Origin: DATBRV01 sp036560145
GTDB lineage: Bacteria; Myxococcota_A; UBA9160; SMWR01
NCBI GenBank assembly: GCA_036560145.1
Contig: DATBRV010000089.1
Span: 49,826-113,825 of the forward strand
DNA: 64,000 nucleotides
Reading direction: 5' to 3'
The notes below the pieces were generated by a model. The model saw nothing but the letters and a program-made list of their open reading frames with translations. It was not told where the DNA came from and made no database searches. This document shows, in pieces, positions 41,129-52,315 of the stretch. Made by a program: the position numbers and the translations under genes. The number at the start of each line of letters is the position of its first letter. Position 1 is the first letter of the stretch.

Positions 41129-41572
41129 GTGAAGCCCCAGCAGCCGGCCGTGGAAGGCTGGTTCTCTCTCGACGGCGCGGCGCCGCATCTGATCGGCTCG
41201 CGCTGCACCGCTTGCGGAACCTACTGCTTCCCCAAGGAGACCTTCTTCTGCCGCAACCCGGTCTGCGCAAGCAGCGCGCTGGAAGAGGTGCCGCTCTCGC
41301 GCCGCGGGCGGCTCTGGTCCTACACCAACAACTGCTACGCGCCCCCGCCTCCCTTCGTGGCTGCCGATCCGTTCCAGCCCTATGCGGTGGCGGCGGTCGA
41401 GCTCGAGAAGGAACGCATGGTGATCCTCGGCCAGGTCGAGGCGGGCTTCGGGGTGACGGAGCTCGAGATCGGGATGCCGATGGAGCTCACGGTCGGCACG
41501 CTCTACCAGAACGCAGAGCGCGAGGTCCTGATCTGGAAGTGGCGACCGCTCGCGGCGGAAGGAGGAGCGTGA
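41129..41572 (+). CDS. DUF35 OB-fold zinc-ribbon protein (aldolase/thiolase partner)
   Basis: 147 residues from a GTG that has AAGGAG at a good distance; a GTG three codons earlier overlaps the previous stop. N-terminal zinc ribbon CTACGTYCFPKETFFCRNPVC, then an OB-fold domain (VPLSRRGRLWSYTNNCYAPP). DUF35 proteins form complexes with thiolase-fold enzymes, best known in steroid side-chain cleavage (Ltp2-ChsH2). The thiolase-fold gene follows at once, sharing one base (TGATG). Confidence 0.85.
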   Translation: MKPQQPAVEGWFSLDGAAPHLIGSRCTACGTYCFPKETFFCRNPVCASSALEEVPLSRRGRLWSYTNNCYAPPPPFVAADPFQPYAVAAVELEKERMVILGQVEAGFGVTELEIGMPMELTVGTLYQNAEREVLIWKWRPLAAEGGA

Positions 41573-42759
41573 TGGCGAAGGAAGTGGTCGTCCTGGGCGC
41601 GGGCATGCACCCCTGGGGCAAGTGGGGGCGCAACTTCGTCGAGTACGGCGTGCATGCCGCGCGCGCGGCGCTCGCCGACGCGGGGCTCGAGTGGCGCGAC
41701 GTCCAGTTCGTGGCGGGCGGCGACACCATGCGCAACGGCTATCCCGGTTATGTCGCCGCCGCCAGCATCTCCCAGGCGCTCGGCTGGTCGGGCGCGCAGG
41801 TCACCAGCACCTACGGCGCCTGCGCCACGGGCGCGCAGGCGATCGACGTGGCGCGCGCGCGCATCCTCGCCGGCCTCTGCGAGGTGGCGCTGGTGGTCGG
41901 CGCCGACGCGGCGCCCAAGGGCTTCTTCGCCCCGAGCGGCGGCGACCGCCCGAGCGATCCGGACTGGCAGCGCTTCCATCTGCTGGGTGCCACCAACCCG
42001 GTTTATTTTGGCCTCTACGCGCGCCGGCGGATGGCGCTCTACGGCGCCACCGAGCGCGACTTCGCGCAGGTCAAGGTGAAGAACAGCCGCCACGGGCTCG
42101 CCAACCCGAACGCGCGCTACCGCAAGCTGGTGAGCGCCGAGGAAATACTTGCCTCGCCGATGGTCTCGGACCCCCTGCGCCTGCTCCAGATCTGCGCCAC
42201 CAGCGACGGCGGCGCCGCGCTGGTGCTCGCCAGCGCGGAGTTCGCGCGCCGGCGCACCACCCACCCGGTCCGGATCGCCGCGGTCTCGACGGTCACACCG
42301 CGCTATCCCAACACGCTGATCGAGATGCCGAACTTCGCCACCGATTCGGTGGTCGGCAGCAGCGTCCCGGACACCAGCTTCCGGGATTCGATCGCGCAGG
42401 GCGCCTACGAACAAGCAGGGCTCGGCCCGGAGGACGTCGACCTGGCGGAGGTCTACGACCTTTCGACCGCCCTCGAGCTCGATTGGTACGAGAACATCGG
42501 GCTCTGCAAGCCCGGCGAAGCCGAGAAGCTGCTGCGCGACGGCGCCACCGCGCTGGGCGGGCGCGTCCCGGTAAACCCGAGCGGCGGGCTCTCCTGCTTC
42601 GGCGAAGCCGTCCCTGCGCAGGCGATCGCGCAGGTCTGCGAGCTCACCTGGCAGCTCCGCGGCCAGGCGGGCGAGCGCCAGGTGGCCGGCGCCGCGGTCG
42701 GCATCACCGTCAACCAGGGGCTCTTCGGGCACGGCTCGTCGGTGCTCGTGAAACGCTGA
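41572..42759 (+). CDS. Thiolase-fold lipid-transfer protein, probable retro-aldolase (Ltp2-like)
   Basis: 395 residues, SCP-x thiolase subfamily. The nucleophile-loop Cys is present (Cys84 in YGACATGA), but the His of the usual HDCF/NEAF loop is Tyr295 (EVYDLS), the GHPxGATG loop reads SCFGEAVPA, and the second catalytic Cys loop reads FGHGSS. Loss of thiolase residues with a Tyr in their place is what is described for the steroid side-chain aldolase Ltp2. With the DUF35 partner upstream, cleavage of a beta-hydroxyacyl-CoA side chain is the best reading. GGAGGAG precedes the ATG. Confidence 0.75.
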   Translation: MAKEVVVLGAGMHPWGKWGRNFVEYGVHAARAALADAGLEWRDVQFVAGGDTMRNGYPGYVAAASISQALGWSGAQVTSTYGACATGAQAIDVARARILAGLCEVALVVGADAAPKGFFAPSGGDRPSDPDWQRFHLLGATNPVYFGLYARRRMALYGATERDFAQVKVKNSRHGLANPNARYRKLVSAEEILASPMVSDPLRLLQICATSDGGAALVLASAEFARRRTTHPVRIAAVSTVTPRYPNTLIEMPNFATDSVVGSSVPDTSFRDSIAQGAYEQAGLGPEDVDLAEVYDLSTALELDWYENIGLCKPGEAEKLLRDGATALGGRVPVNPSGGLSCFGEAVPAQAIAQVCELTWQLRGQAGERQVAGAAVGITVNQGLFGHGSSVLVKR

Positions 42760-42778
42760 AATCCAGGAGGATTCCGCC

Positions 42779-43234
42779 ATGTCGCTCTCGCTCCAGCAGC
42801 TCTCCGACCGCATCGAGATCAACGATCTGCTGATCCGCTACACGACCGCCATCGACACCAAGTCGTGGACGCTGCTCGACACCTGCTTCACGCCCGACGC
42901 GCACCTCGACTACACCAGCGCCGGGGGCGTCAAGGGGCCCTACCCGCAGGTGCGCGCGTGGCTGGCGAAGGCGCTGGCGGCCTTCCCGATGACGGTGCAC
43001 TTCATCAGCAACTCGGTGGTGACGCTGGAGGGCAGCAAGGCCCGGGCGCGCACCTGCGTGCTGAACCCGATGGGCTTCCCGAACCCGGACGGAAGCCTGC
43101 ACATGTTCACGGTGGGCGCCTACTACAACGACGAGCTGACCCGCACCGACCAGGGCTGGCGGATCTCCCAGCGGATCGAGGAGCAGGCCTTCCTCGACGG
43201 CAGCCTGCCGGCAGCGCTGAAGATCCCCAGCTAG
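42779..43234 (+). CDS. SnoaL-like (NTF2-fold) protein
   Basis: 151 residues. The alpha+beta cone is recognisable from the N-terminal IEINDLLIRYTTAIDTKSWTLLDTCF, the acidic FTPDAHLDYT strand, VHFISNSVVTLEG and the final RISQRIEEQAF. This layout is shared by dehydratases such as BaiE and scytalone dehydratase and by polyketide cyclases. Catalytic residues cannot be assigned with confidence. A GGAGG is 9 bases before the ATG. Its place in a steroid-acid CoA operon suggests a dehydration or isomerisation (inference). Confidence 0.75.
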   Translation: MSLSLQQLSDRIEINDLLIRYTTAIDTKSWTLLDTCFTPDAHLDYTSAGGVKGPYPQVRAWLAKALAAFPMTVHFISNSVVTLEGSKARARTCVLNPMGFPNPDGSLHMFTVGAYYNDELTRTDQGWRISQRIEEQAFLDGSLPAALKIPS

Positions 43235-43236
43235 GG

Positions 43237-44487
43237 ATGCGGCTCGGCGAGATCCGGCACCAGGAGCGGCTGCCCGCGGGCAGGCCGCTCGACGGCGTGC
43301 GCGTGCTCTCCGTCGAGCAGATGCAGGCCCTGCCCTACGCGACCCAGCTGATGGCCCACCTGGGGGCGGACGTCGTGAAGGTCGAGACGCCGAAGACGGG
43401 AGACGCCGGGCGGGTCTCGCAGCCGAGCCTGGAGGACGTCGACGGGCGCCGGGTCGGCGCCACCTACCTGCGGAACAATTTGTCGAAGCAGAGCCTCGCG
43501 ATCGACCTCAAGCATCCCGACGGGCGCGCCCTCTTCGAGCGCCTGGTGCCGCGCTTCGACGTCGTCGCCGAGAACCTACGCCCCGGCGCGATGCGCGCGC
43601 TCGGGCTCGGCCCCGAGGCGATCGCGAAGCTCTCCCCTCGCACCGTTACCGTCTCGATCTCAGGGTTCGGCAGCGGCGGCGAGAGCCCCTACGCGAGCTG
43701 GCCCTCCTACGCTCCGGTGGCCGAGGCGATGAGCGGCCTCTACGAGCCGAACCGCAAAGAAGGCCAGCCGCCGCCCGTGGTGGTGGCCGGCGCGCTCGGC
43801 GACGTCGGCACGGCGCTCTTCGCCGTGATCGGCACGCTCGCCGCGCTGCGACACCGCGAGCGGACGGGGCTCGGCCAGCACGTCGACCTCGCCATGTTCG
43901 ACGCCATGATCGCGATCTCCGACATGCCGGCGCATCTGTGGTCGATGGGCGCGCCCGAGCGCTGGGCCGCCTCGGGCTCGCTCGGCGTCTGCGCGGGCTT
44001 CCGGGCCCGCGACGGCCACTTCGTGGTGGCGGTCTTCCGCGAGCACCAGTTCCAGAGGCTCGCGCAGGCCGTCGGGCATCCCGAGTGGAGCCAGGACCCC
44101 CGCTTCGCGACGCGCGAGGGCTGGGCACTCCACACGGATTCCGTGATCCGGCCCGCCCTCGAACACTGGGCGCGCGACAAGAGCAAGCTCGAGGCCTCGC
44201 GCGAGCTCTGCGCCGCGGGCATCGTCGCCGGCCCCAGCAACACCGCCGCGGACCTCAGCCAGGATCCCCACGTCGCGCTGCGCGACATGCTGATCGAGGT
44301 GCCGCGCACGGACGCGGAGCGCCCCTTCCTGGTGGTCGGCAATCCCGTCAAGCTCTCGCGCGTCGCCGAGGGGCCGGTGCGCCGCTTCCCGAGCCTCGGC
44401 CAGCACACGGACGCGACCCTGCGCGAGGACCTCGGACTCTCGGAGCCGGAGATCGCGGCGCTGCGCGCGAGCGGGGCGATCGGATGA
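43237..44487 (+). CDS. CaiB/BaiF-family CoA-transferase
   Basis: 416 residues, class III CoA-transferase. GVRVLSVEQMQALPYATQLMAHLGADVVKVE at the N-terminus, RNNLSKQSLAIDLKHPDGR, VENLRPGAMRALGLG, VAGALGDVGTALFAVIGTL (with the family's catalytic Asp region) and GQHVDLAMFDAM are all standard. It moves CoA between carboxylates, or acts as an alpha-methylacyl-CoA racemase, a related fold. In sterol pathways the racemase type matters for side-chain stereochemistry. It begins 2 bp after the SnoaL gene. Confidence 0.85.
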   Translation: MRLGEIRHQERLPAGRPLDGVRVLSVEQMQALPYATQLMAHLGADVVKVETPKTGDAGRVSQPSLEDVDGRRVGATYLRNNLSKQSLAIDLKHPDGRALFERLVPRFDVVAENLRPGAMRALGLGPEAIAKLSPRTVTVSISGFGSGGESPYASWPSYAPVAEAMSGLYEPNRKEGQPPPVVVAGALGDVGTALFAVIGTLAALRHRERTGLGQHVDLAMFDAMIAISDMPAHLWSMGAPERWAASGSLGVCAGFRARDGHFVVAVFREHQFQRLAQAVGHPEWSQDPRFATREGWALHTDSVIRPALEHWARDKSKLEASRELCAAGIVAGPSNTAADLSQDPHVALRDMLIEVPRTDAERPFLVVGNPVKLSRVAEGPVRRFPSLGQHTDATLREDLGLSEPEIAALRASGAIG

Positions 44488-44497
44488 GGAGAAACGC

Positions 44498-45118
44498 GTG
44501 GCATTGACGCTCGCCGAGCTGATCGATCCGGCGCACACCGCGCTCATCACGCAGGAGTGTCAGCGCGGCGTGATCGGGGATCTCTCCGCGCTCCCCGAGC
44601 TGGCCGGCGCGGCGCGCCCGATGCTGGCGAACGTGGCGGCACTGGTGACGGCCGCGCGCGCCGCCGGCGCCCCCGTGATCCACTGCACGGCGCTGCGCCG
44701 CGCGGACGGACGCGGCGCCAACCGCAACGCGCGCATCTTCGGCTACATGGCGAAGTCGAAGCACCCGCTGCTGCCGGGCTCTCCCGCCGCCGAGCTGGTG
44801 CCCGAGATCGAGGTGGCGCCCTCGGATCTGGTGCTCCCGCGCTGGCACGGGCTCTCGCCGTTCCAGGGCACCGAGCTCGACTTCCTGCTGCGCAACCTCG
44901 GCGTGAGCACGATCGTGGGCGTCGGCGTCTCGGTCAACGTCGCGATCCAGAGCCTCGCCTTCGACGCCGTGAATGCGTCGTATCAGGTCGTGATCCCGAC
45001 CGACGCCGTGGCGGGCTTCCCGCGCGAGTACGTGGACGCCGTCTTCGCCCACACGCTCGGCGCGGTGGCGACGCTGGTCGAGAGCAGGGATCTGCTGGCG
45101 GTCTGGCGGGGACGCTGA
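44498..45118 (+). CDS. Isochorismatase-fold protein lacking the catalytic Cys
   Basis: 206 residues from a GTG with GAGGAG upstream. The cysteine-hydrolase fold is clear (HTALITQECQRGVIG; SPFQGTELDFLLRNLGVSTIVGVGV). In active members the next strand is GVxTxxCV with the nucleophilic Cys, but here it reads GVSVNVAIQS, with no Cys. The first Asp is replaced too (TQEC). The protein is thus probably not a classical hydrolase of this family; it may bind a ligand or have a changed mechanism. It overlaps the next gene by one base. Confidence 0.75.
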   Translation: MALTLAELIDPAHTALITQECQRGVIGDLSALPELAGAARPMLANVAALVTAARAAGAPVIHCTALRRADGRGANRNARIFGYMAKSKHPLLPGSPAAELVPEIEVAPSDLVLPRWHGLSPFQGTELDFLLRNLGVSTIVGVGVSVNVAIQSLAFDAVNASYQVVIPTDAVAGFPREYVDAVFAHTLGAVATLVESRDLLAVWRGR

Positions 45119-46044
45119 TGCGGGTGCTGACGCACGTCCCGGTGCCGCTGCTGGCGCGGGTCGCGCAGGAGTTTCCCGAGGTCGAGCTGGTTCCCGTGCC
45201 GACCAGGGGCGAGCCCGCTCCGGAGATCCGCGGCGAGGTCCTGCTCACCGCCGCGCGGGGCAGCCCGAACCTGGCCGAGGTGGTGGCGCGCGGGGTGCAC
45301 TGGGTGCACGCCTACGGGACCGGCGTGAACGACTTCCCCTTCGAAGCGCTGGGCGATCGCCCGCTCACCTGCTCGCGCGGCGCGAGCGCGATCCCGATCT
45401 CGGAATGGGTGCTCGCCGTGATGCTGGCGGCCGAGAAGCAGCTGCCGGCTTCCTGGGTTTCGGAGCCGCCGAAGCACTGGAGCATCGCATCGCTGGGCGG
45501 CCTCTACGGCCGGACGCTGGGGATGATCGGTCTCGGCGGCATCGGTCTGGCGGTGGCCGAGCGCGCCCTCCCCTTCGGGATGCGGGTGCGCGCGCTGAGG
45601 CGCAGCCATGCGCCGAGCCCCCTGCCCGGCGTCGAGGTGGTGCGCGACCTCGACGAGCTGGTCGCGAGCGCCGATCACCTGGTGCTGGCCGCCCCGGCCA
45701 CCTCCGAGACGCGCCACCTGATCGACGAGGCGACACTCGCGCGCGTCAAACCCGGCGTGCACCTGGTGAACGTCGCGCGCGGCGAGCTGATCGACCAGGA
45801 CGCGCTGCGCCGCGCGCTCGACGACGGCCGCGTCGGCCTCGCCTCCCTCGACGTGGCGCATCCCGAGCCGCTGCCCGCCGGTCACTGGCTCTACCACCAC
45901 CCGCGCGTGCGCTTCAGCCCACACGTCTCCTGGAGCATGCCGGGCGCCTTCGATCTGCTGATCGAGCCCTTCCTCGAGAACCTGCGCCGCTTCCGCAGCG
46001 GCGAGCCGCTGCTGCACCGGGTGGACCTCGCGAGCGGCTACTAG
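45118..46044 (+). CDS. D-isomer 2-hydroxyacid dehydrogenase-family protein
   Basis: 308 residues. NAD-binding GMIGLGGIGLAVAERA in the Rossmann domain, the catalytic Arg region HLVNVARGELIDQDAL, and a Glu/His region near HPEPLPAGHWLYHHPRVRFSPHVS. It reduces a 2-keto acid or oxidises a 2-hydroxy acid with NAD(H). It ends the plus-strand operon. The overlap with the isochorismatase-fold gene suggests a functional link, but the substrate is unknown. Its stop overlaps the convergent LLM gene in CTAG. Confidence 0.8.
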   Translation: MRVLTHVPVPLLARVAQEFPEVELVPVPTRGEPAPEIRGEVLLTAARGSPNLAEVVARGVHWVHAYGTGVNDFPFEALGDRPLTCSRGASAIPISEWVLAVMLAAEKQLPASWVSEPPKHWSIASLGGLYGRTLGMIGLGGIGLAVAERALPFGMRVRALRRSHAPSPLPGVEVVRDLDELVASADHLVLAAPATSETRHLIDEATLARVKPGVHLVNVARGELIDQDALRRALDDGRVGLASLDVAHPEPLPAGHWLYHHPRVRFSPHVSWSMPGAFDLLIEPFLENLRRFRSGEPLLHRVDLASGY

Positions 46045-46967
46045 CCCCGGCGGATCCGCGCGATCACCTGCTCCCCGAAGCGCGCGGCGTGCTCGCGATA
46101 GCCGGCCCGGCTCGGACAAGGCAGCCCGATGCTGAGCCAGCTGACGCCGATCTCGGCGAGCCGGACCACCTGCTCGCAGAAGGCGTCCGGATCCGGCATC
46201 GAGGTCGGGTTCATGCGCAGGCCGAAGGGAACGAAGTTGACGTCGAGCGGGTCGCTGCGGCCGATCGCGTGCGCGTGATCGCGCAGCTCCCGGATCCGCG
46301 CGGCAAGCTCCTCGATCGATTCGAGCGGCGCCGTCCGCGTCTGGCGGCCGAAGGCGCCCTTCACCGGAAACGGGCTCCAGCCCTGGCCGTGCTCGGCCGC
46401 GCGGCGCGCGGCCCGGCGCGAGTTGCCTCCGATCCAGATCGGCGGGTGCGGCCGCTGCACGGGCCGGGGCAGCATGCGGTTTCCGATCGCGCGGTAGCCG
46501 GGGCCGTCCCGCTCGACGCTCTCCCCCGACCACGCGAGCTTGATCGCCAGCAGCGCGTCGTCGGCGAGTTCATTTCGGCGTTCGAAGTCCGCGCCCAGCG
46601 CGCGGTACTCGCCCTCCAGATAGCCCGCGGCGACGCCCAGGATCACCCGCCCGCCGGAGATGAGATCGAGGCTCGCGACCGCCTTCGCCATCAGGAAGGG
46701 GTTGCGGTAGGGCAGCACCAGGATGTTGGTGTGCAGGCGCAGGCGCTGCGTCGCGGCGCCAGCGACGGCGAGCGCGACGAACGGGTCGAGGGCATGGTGC
46801 CCGCCCGCCCGCAGCCAGGCGTCCGGCGGGAACGGGTGCTCGGTCGCGTAGGCGGCGTCGAAGCCGGACTGCTCGAGCGCGCGCGCCAGCTCGCCGATCG
46901 CCGGCGCGGCGAGCCACTCGGAGGCGTCCCCCACCTGATCCGTCGCGAGCTGCCCCGAGAACCGCAT
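46041..46967 (-). CDS. LLM-class (F420-type) oxidoreductase
   Basis: 308 residues, luciferase-like TIM barrel of the TIGR03619/F420 group: DAAYATEHPFPPD, LRLHTNILVLPYRNPFLMAK, RVILGVAAGYLEGEYRALG, HPPIWIGGNSRRAARRAA. It is the second such protein in the window and differs clearly from the one at 20285. Function is probably a flavin- or F420-linked reduction or oxygenation of an acyl-CoA or steroid intermediate (inference). It lies 11 bp after the haloperoxidase gene on the same strand. Confidence 0.8.
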   Translation of the reverse strand: MRFSGQLATDQVGDASEWLAAPAIGELARALEQSGFDAAYATEHPFPPDAWLRAGGHHALDPFVALAVAGAATQRLRLHTNILVLPYRNPFLMAKAVASLDLISGGRVILGVAAGYLEGEYRALGADFERRNELADDALLAIKLAWSGESVERDGPGYRAIGNRMLPRPVQRPHPPIWIGGNSRRAARRAAEHGQGWSPFPVKGAFGRQTRTAPLESIEELAARIRELRDHAHAIGRSDPLDVNFVPFGLRMNPTSMPDPDAFCEQVVRLAEIGVSWLSIGLPCPSRAGYREHAARFGEQVIARIRRG

Positions 46968-46978
46968 CCGCCCGGAAG

Positions 46979-48538
46979 CTAGCGCGATCCTCCGCGGCGC
47001 ACGGGCGCGAAGGCGCTGCGGAACACCGCGTCCGCCACGCGCCGGCCCTGCGCGATGCCCTCGGTCTTGTCGAAGCTCCAGTGGATGCCCAGGTAGATCC
47101 GGCTCTGGCCGTTCTCCTCCTCGGCCTCCGTGAGCGTCTCGAAGCTGCGCGGGATCAGCGGCCGCACGTTGCCCTGGTTGTCGAGCGTCACGCCGTTGAA
47201 CTCGTCCGACACGAACGTGAAGGCGATCCGATCGGTGCCGTAGAAGCGGCGCAGCGTCTGGAAGAGAGCGCCTCCGAAGCCGGCGTGACCCGACGGATAG
47301 GCCGGAAACGGCGGCGTGAAGTTCGGCCCGATCAGGTTGCTGGCGGGCGCGCCGAGCGGCGAGAACTCGGGATCGCCCGTCGTCCCGGGGTTTCCGTCCC
47401 CGGCGCCGGTCGGTCCGGTTCCCTCGTCCGCCTCGCGGATTCCGGTGATCGGGCGCCAGTAGCCATAGAAGTATTTTGACTCCCAGATCACGACGCCCGC
47501 GTCCGCCATCGCCGTGTTCACCAGCGCGAACAGGCGCGCCAGCTCGATCGCGCTCAGGCTCCGCTGCTGCTCTGCGATCTGCACGGTGATCTGGTTGTAG
47601 AGCCGCGGGGGAGCGCACAGGCTGGGCGTCCCGTCGTAGGCCCAGAAGATCCCCGCGAAGGTCTGGTCTTCGCTGCGCTCCGTCGGCGTGACGACGCCGT
47701 CGCCGCCGAGCCGCTGGACCTCGTCGAACGCGATCGCGTAGGCCTCGCTGTCGATGGCCGGAGGCACGGGGGCGCGGAACGGCTCGACCGAGCGCAGGAC
47801 GAAGGGCTTCACGCCGCCCCAGTAGGCGCCCAGCGCCAGCGGGATCTGGCTGATCGGGTCCTGGCGCCACATCCCGGGCTCGTCGCTCGGCAGGTAGTCG
47901 ATGCCGACCCGGGGCTCCGGGTGCTGCGAGCCGTCGTCCTCGCGCCGCGCCAGGATGGCCGCGGCCGCGCGCCGCCCGAGGCGGATCCCGTTCTCCTTCT
48001 CGCGTCGCTTGCGGGCCGGGATCTGGTCGAGATCCTCCGCGAGCGCGGCGTCGAAGCTCGCGCTCTGCGAGGGGTAGAGCGCGGCCAGCGTGTCGTGCGC
48101 CGCCTGCGCGATGGAGGCTCCCATGTCGGTTTCGGCGGGGGCGGGGGACAGGCGCGTGTAGCTCTGATACCCGCCCGTGATCGCGTTCACCGCGTCGAAG
48201 ACCGCGATCTGGACGATCGCCAGCGCGCGGCTGGAGCGCCCGGGCCCGATCTGCTGGCCGAAGACGTGCGTGTCGCCGGGCCCCGGCTGCGTGTGGTCGA
48301 GCCCGCTCGCGTCGATCGCGATCTGGTTCCAGCGCAGGATCGCGTCCTTCGCGCCCGATCCGAGGCGCGGCGCGCCGCGCCTCTGCGCGGCGTCGCGCAC
48401 CGGAGCCGCCTCGAAGCGCTCGCCGAGCGCTTCGCGCACGCCGCCGCGGAAGCCCTCCGCGCGCGCCAGCGGGGCCGGCCCCACCGCGAGAAGCGCCAGG
48501 CTCGCAATCACCAGCCTGTGTCGCATGGGTCCCAGCAT
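46979..48538 (-). CDS. Secreted vanadium-dependent haloperoxidase-family protein
   Basis: 519 residues with a signal peptide (residues about 1-27, cut after ARA). All vanadate-binding motifs of the PAP2/vanadium-peroxidase superfamily are intact: K-x6-RP (Lys355, Arg362), PSGH (Ser416, Gly417, His418) and S-R-x5-H (Arg480, His486). The NAPOR/VCPO-like length fits the bacterial haloperoxidase group rather than a small phosphatase. It would oxidise halides with H2O2 outside the cytoplasm, or act as a phosphatase. AGGAGG precedes ATG 48538. Confidence 0.85.
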   Translation of the reverse strand: MLGPMRHRLVIASLALLAVGPAPLARAEGFRGGVREALGERFEAAPVRDAAQRRGAPRLGSGAKDAILRWNQIAIDASGLDHTQPGPGDTHVFGQQIGPGRSSRALAIVQIAVFDAVNAITGGYQSYTRLSPAPAETDMGASIAQAAHDTLAALYPSQSASFDAALAEDLDQIPARKRREKENGIRLGRRAAAAILARREDDGSQHPEPRVGIDYLPSDEPGMWRQDPISQIPLALGAYWGGVKPFVLRSVEPFRAPVPPAIDSEAYAIAFDEVQRLGGDGVVTPTERSEDQTFAGIFWAYDGTPSLCAPPRLYNQITVQIAEQQRSLSAIELARLFALVNTAMADAGVVIWESKYFYGYWRPITGIREADEGTGPTGAGDGNPGTTGDPEFSPLGAPASNLIGPNFTPPFPAYPSGHAGFGGALFQTLRRFYGTDRIAFTFVSDEFNGVTLDNQGNVRPLIPRSFETLTEAEEENGQSRIYLGIHWSFDKTEGIAQGRRVADAVFRSAFAPVRRGGSR

Positions 48539-48630
48539 GCCGTCCTCCTGATCGTCGGATTGCAAGAGCGAGCATGACGAAGCGAGCCTGGAGCGGCTGT
48601 GAGGGCGCTCACGCTCCCGCGGGTGGAGAC

Positions 48631-48993
48631 TCAGCCCAGGATCACGTGCAGCTTGAGCGCAAGCAGGAGCTTGCCGGAGACCTGGAGCCGGCGGCGCAGC
48701 AGCGCCTCGGGGGCGGCGATCTCGCCTCGGTTGAGCGCGCGCCAGGTCTCGAGATCCACGCTCACCTCGAGGTCGGGCTCGGCGGCGCGCCCCGGGCTCC
48801 CGACCAGGACGCCGCTCGCGACCTGCACGCTGAAGGTTCCGCCCTCCTCTCCCTGGAGATCGAACACCAGCAGCGCCGCGGTATCCCCGAGGCGCGCGCG
48901 CCGCTCGTGGTCTTCGGCCACGCGCGCCGGGAGCCAGACGGTGAAGAACTCCAGCGGGGAGATGTCGTCGGGAGGTCGGGCGCGCTCGGCCAT
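48631..48993 (-). CDS. SCP2-type sterol-carrier domain protein
   Basis: 120 residues, one SCP2 domain: ALLVFDLQGEEGGTFSVQV, SPGRAAEPDLEVSVDLETWRALNRGEIAAPEALLRRRLQVSGKL. The domain forms a hydrophobic tunnel for fatty acyl or sterol ligands. In this window it may supply or store steroid substrates, but it lies between unrelated genes (UvrA and haloperoxidase), so the link is only suggestive. Confidence 0.75.
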   Translation of the reverse strand: MAERARPPDDISPLEFFTVWLPARVAEDHERRARLGDTAALLVFDLQGEEGGTFSVQVASGVLVGSPGRAAEPDLEVSVDLETWRALNRGEIAAPEALLRRRLQVSGKLLLALKLHVILG

Positions 48994-49008
48994 GGCGCCG
49001 CGATCTTA

Positions 49009-51756
<2,748 letters not shown>

Positions 51757-51765
51757 TCGATCGGA

Positions 51766-51948
51766 TCAGTTCCCGCGGCCCTCGAGCGGATCCAGCTCCT
51801 CGTAGATCAAGGTGACGCTGATGTGATCGCCCGACTCGCTCTGCGCCATGTGCAGCAGGTGCAGCAGGTGCGTGGAGAGGAACTTGTTGATCTCTTCCTC
51901 GGCTTCCTTGACCAGACCGCGAAAGACCCGGCATTGCAGAGTCGTCAC
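51766..51948 (-). CDS. Small protein of unknown function
   Basis: 60 residues from a GTG with GGGAGGAG upstream. Helix-rich start (VKEAEEEINKFLSTHLLHLLHMAQ) and a beta end (DHISVTLIYEEL). It has one base between its start and the upstream gene's stop and lies 9 bp before uvrA, so it belongs to a transcription unit. The C-terminal half resembles small 'DUF-type' sensor fragments but I do not recognise it. Confidence 0.55.
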   Translation of the reverse strand: MTTLQCRVFRGLVKEAEEEINKFLSTHLLHLLHMAQSESGDHISVTLIYEELDPLEGRGN

Positions 51949-51949
51949 G

Positions 51950-52294
51950 TCACTCCTCCCCCCGCACGGCCTGACGCCGCGCATCTGCCGCATACCGCTG
52001 CTTGCCGGCGGCGTCCGCCGCCGCCGCGAGCCCCTGCCAGCTCTCGCGATCGGGGGTCTCGCCGAGTGCCGTCGCCACCACCCGCAGCAGGAAGCTGTCC
52101 CCCGCCGCGATCGCCTCCGCGCGCACCCCCGCGAGCTTGTCCCTGGCCCCCGCCTTGCGCAGGAAATCGACCGCTTCGAGCAGCCGACCCTCCGCGAGAT
52201 AGGCCTCCCCGAGCTTCAGCGCCTGCGCTGGCGTCAGCTCGCGCTCGACCAGGTGCCGGCGCTCGAGCGGATCCGGGATCGTCGACTTCGCCAT
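51950..52294 (-). CDS. Short helical (TPR-like) protein
   Basis: 114 residues. ALKLGEAYLAEGRLLEAVDFLRKAG is a TPR-type helix pair, followed by a second, weaker pair (DSFLLRVVATALGETPDRESWQGLAAAADAAG). No signal peptide. It is in the same unit as moeB and uvrA (22 bp after moeB). Role unknown; probably a protein-protein adaptor. Confidence 0.6.
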   Translation of the reverse strand: MAKSTIPDPLERRHLVERELTPAQALKLGEAYLAEGRLLEAVDFLRKAGARDKLAGVRAEAIAAGDSFLLRVVATALGETPDRESWQGLAAAADAAGKQRYAADARRQAVRGEE

Positions 52295-52315
52295 CTCCCC
52301 CCCGAAGCCGGAAGC

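Noticed and set aside
39669..44487. A bile-acid-inducible (bai) operon
   Set aside because: Ligase, SnoaL and CaiB/BaiF-type genes recall baiB, baiE and baiF, but baiCD, baiH and baiA orthologues are missing and these families are widespread; the DUF35/aldolase pair and the neighbouring ipd operon fit aerobic steroid degradation better.
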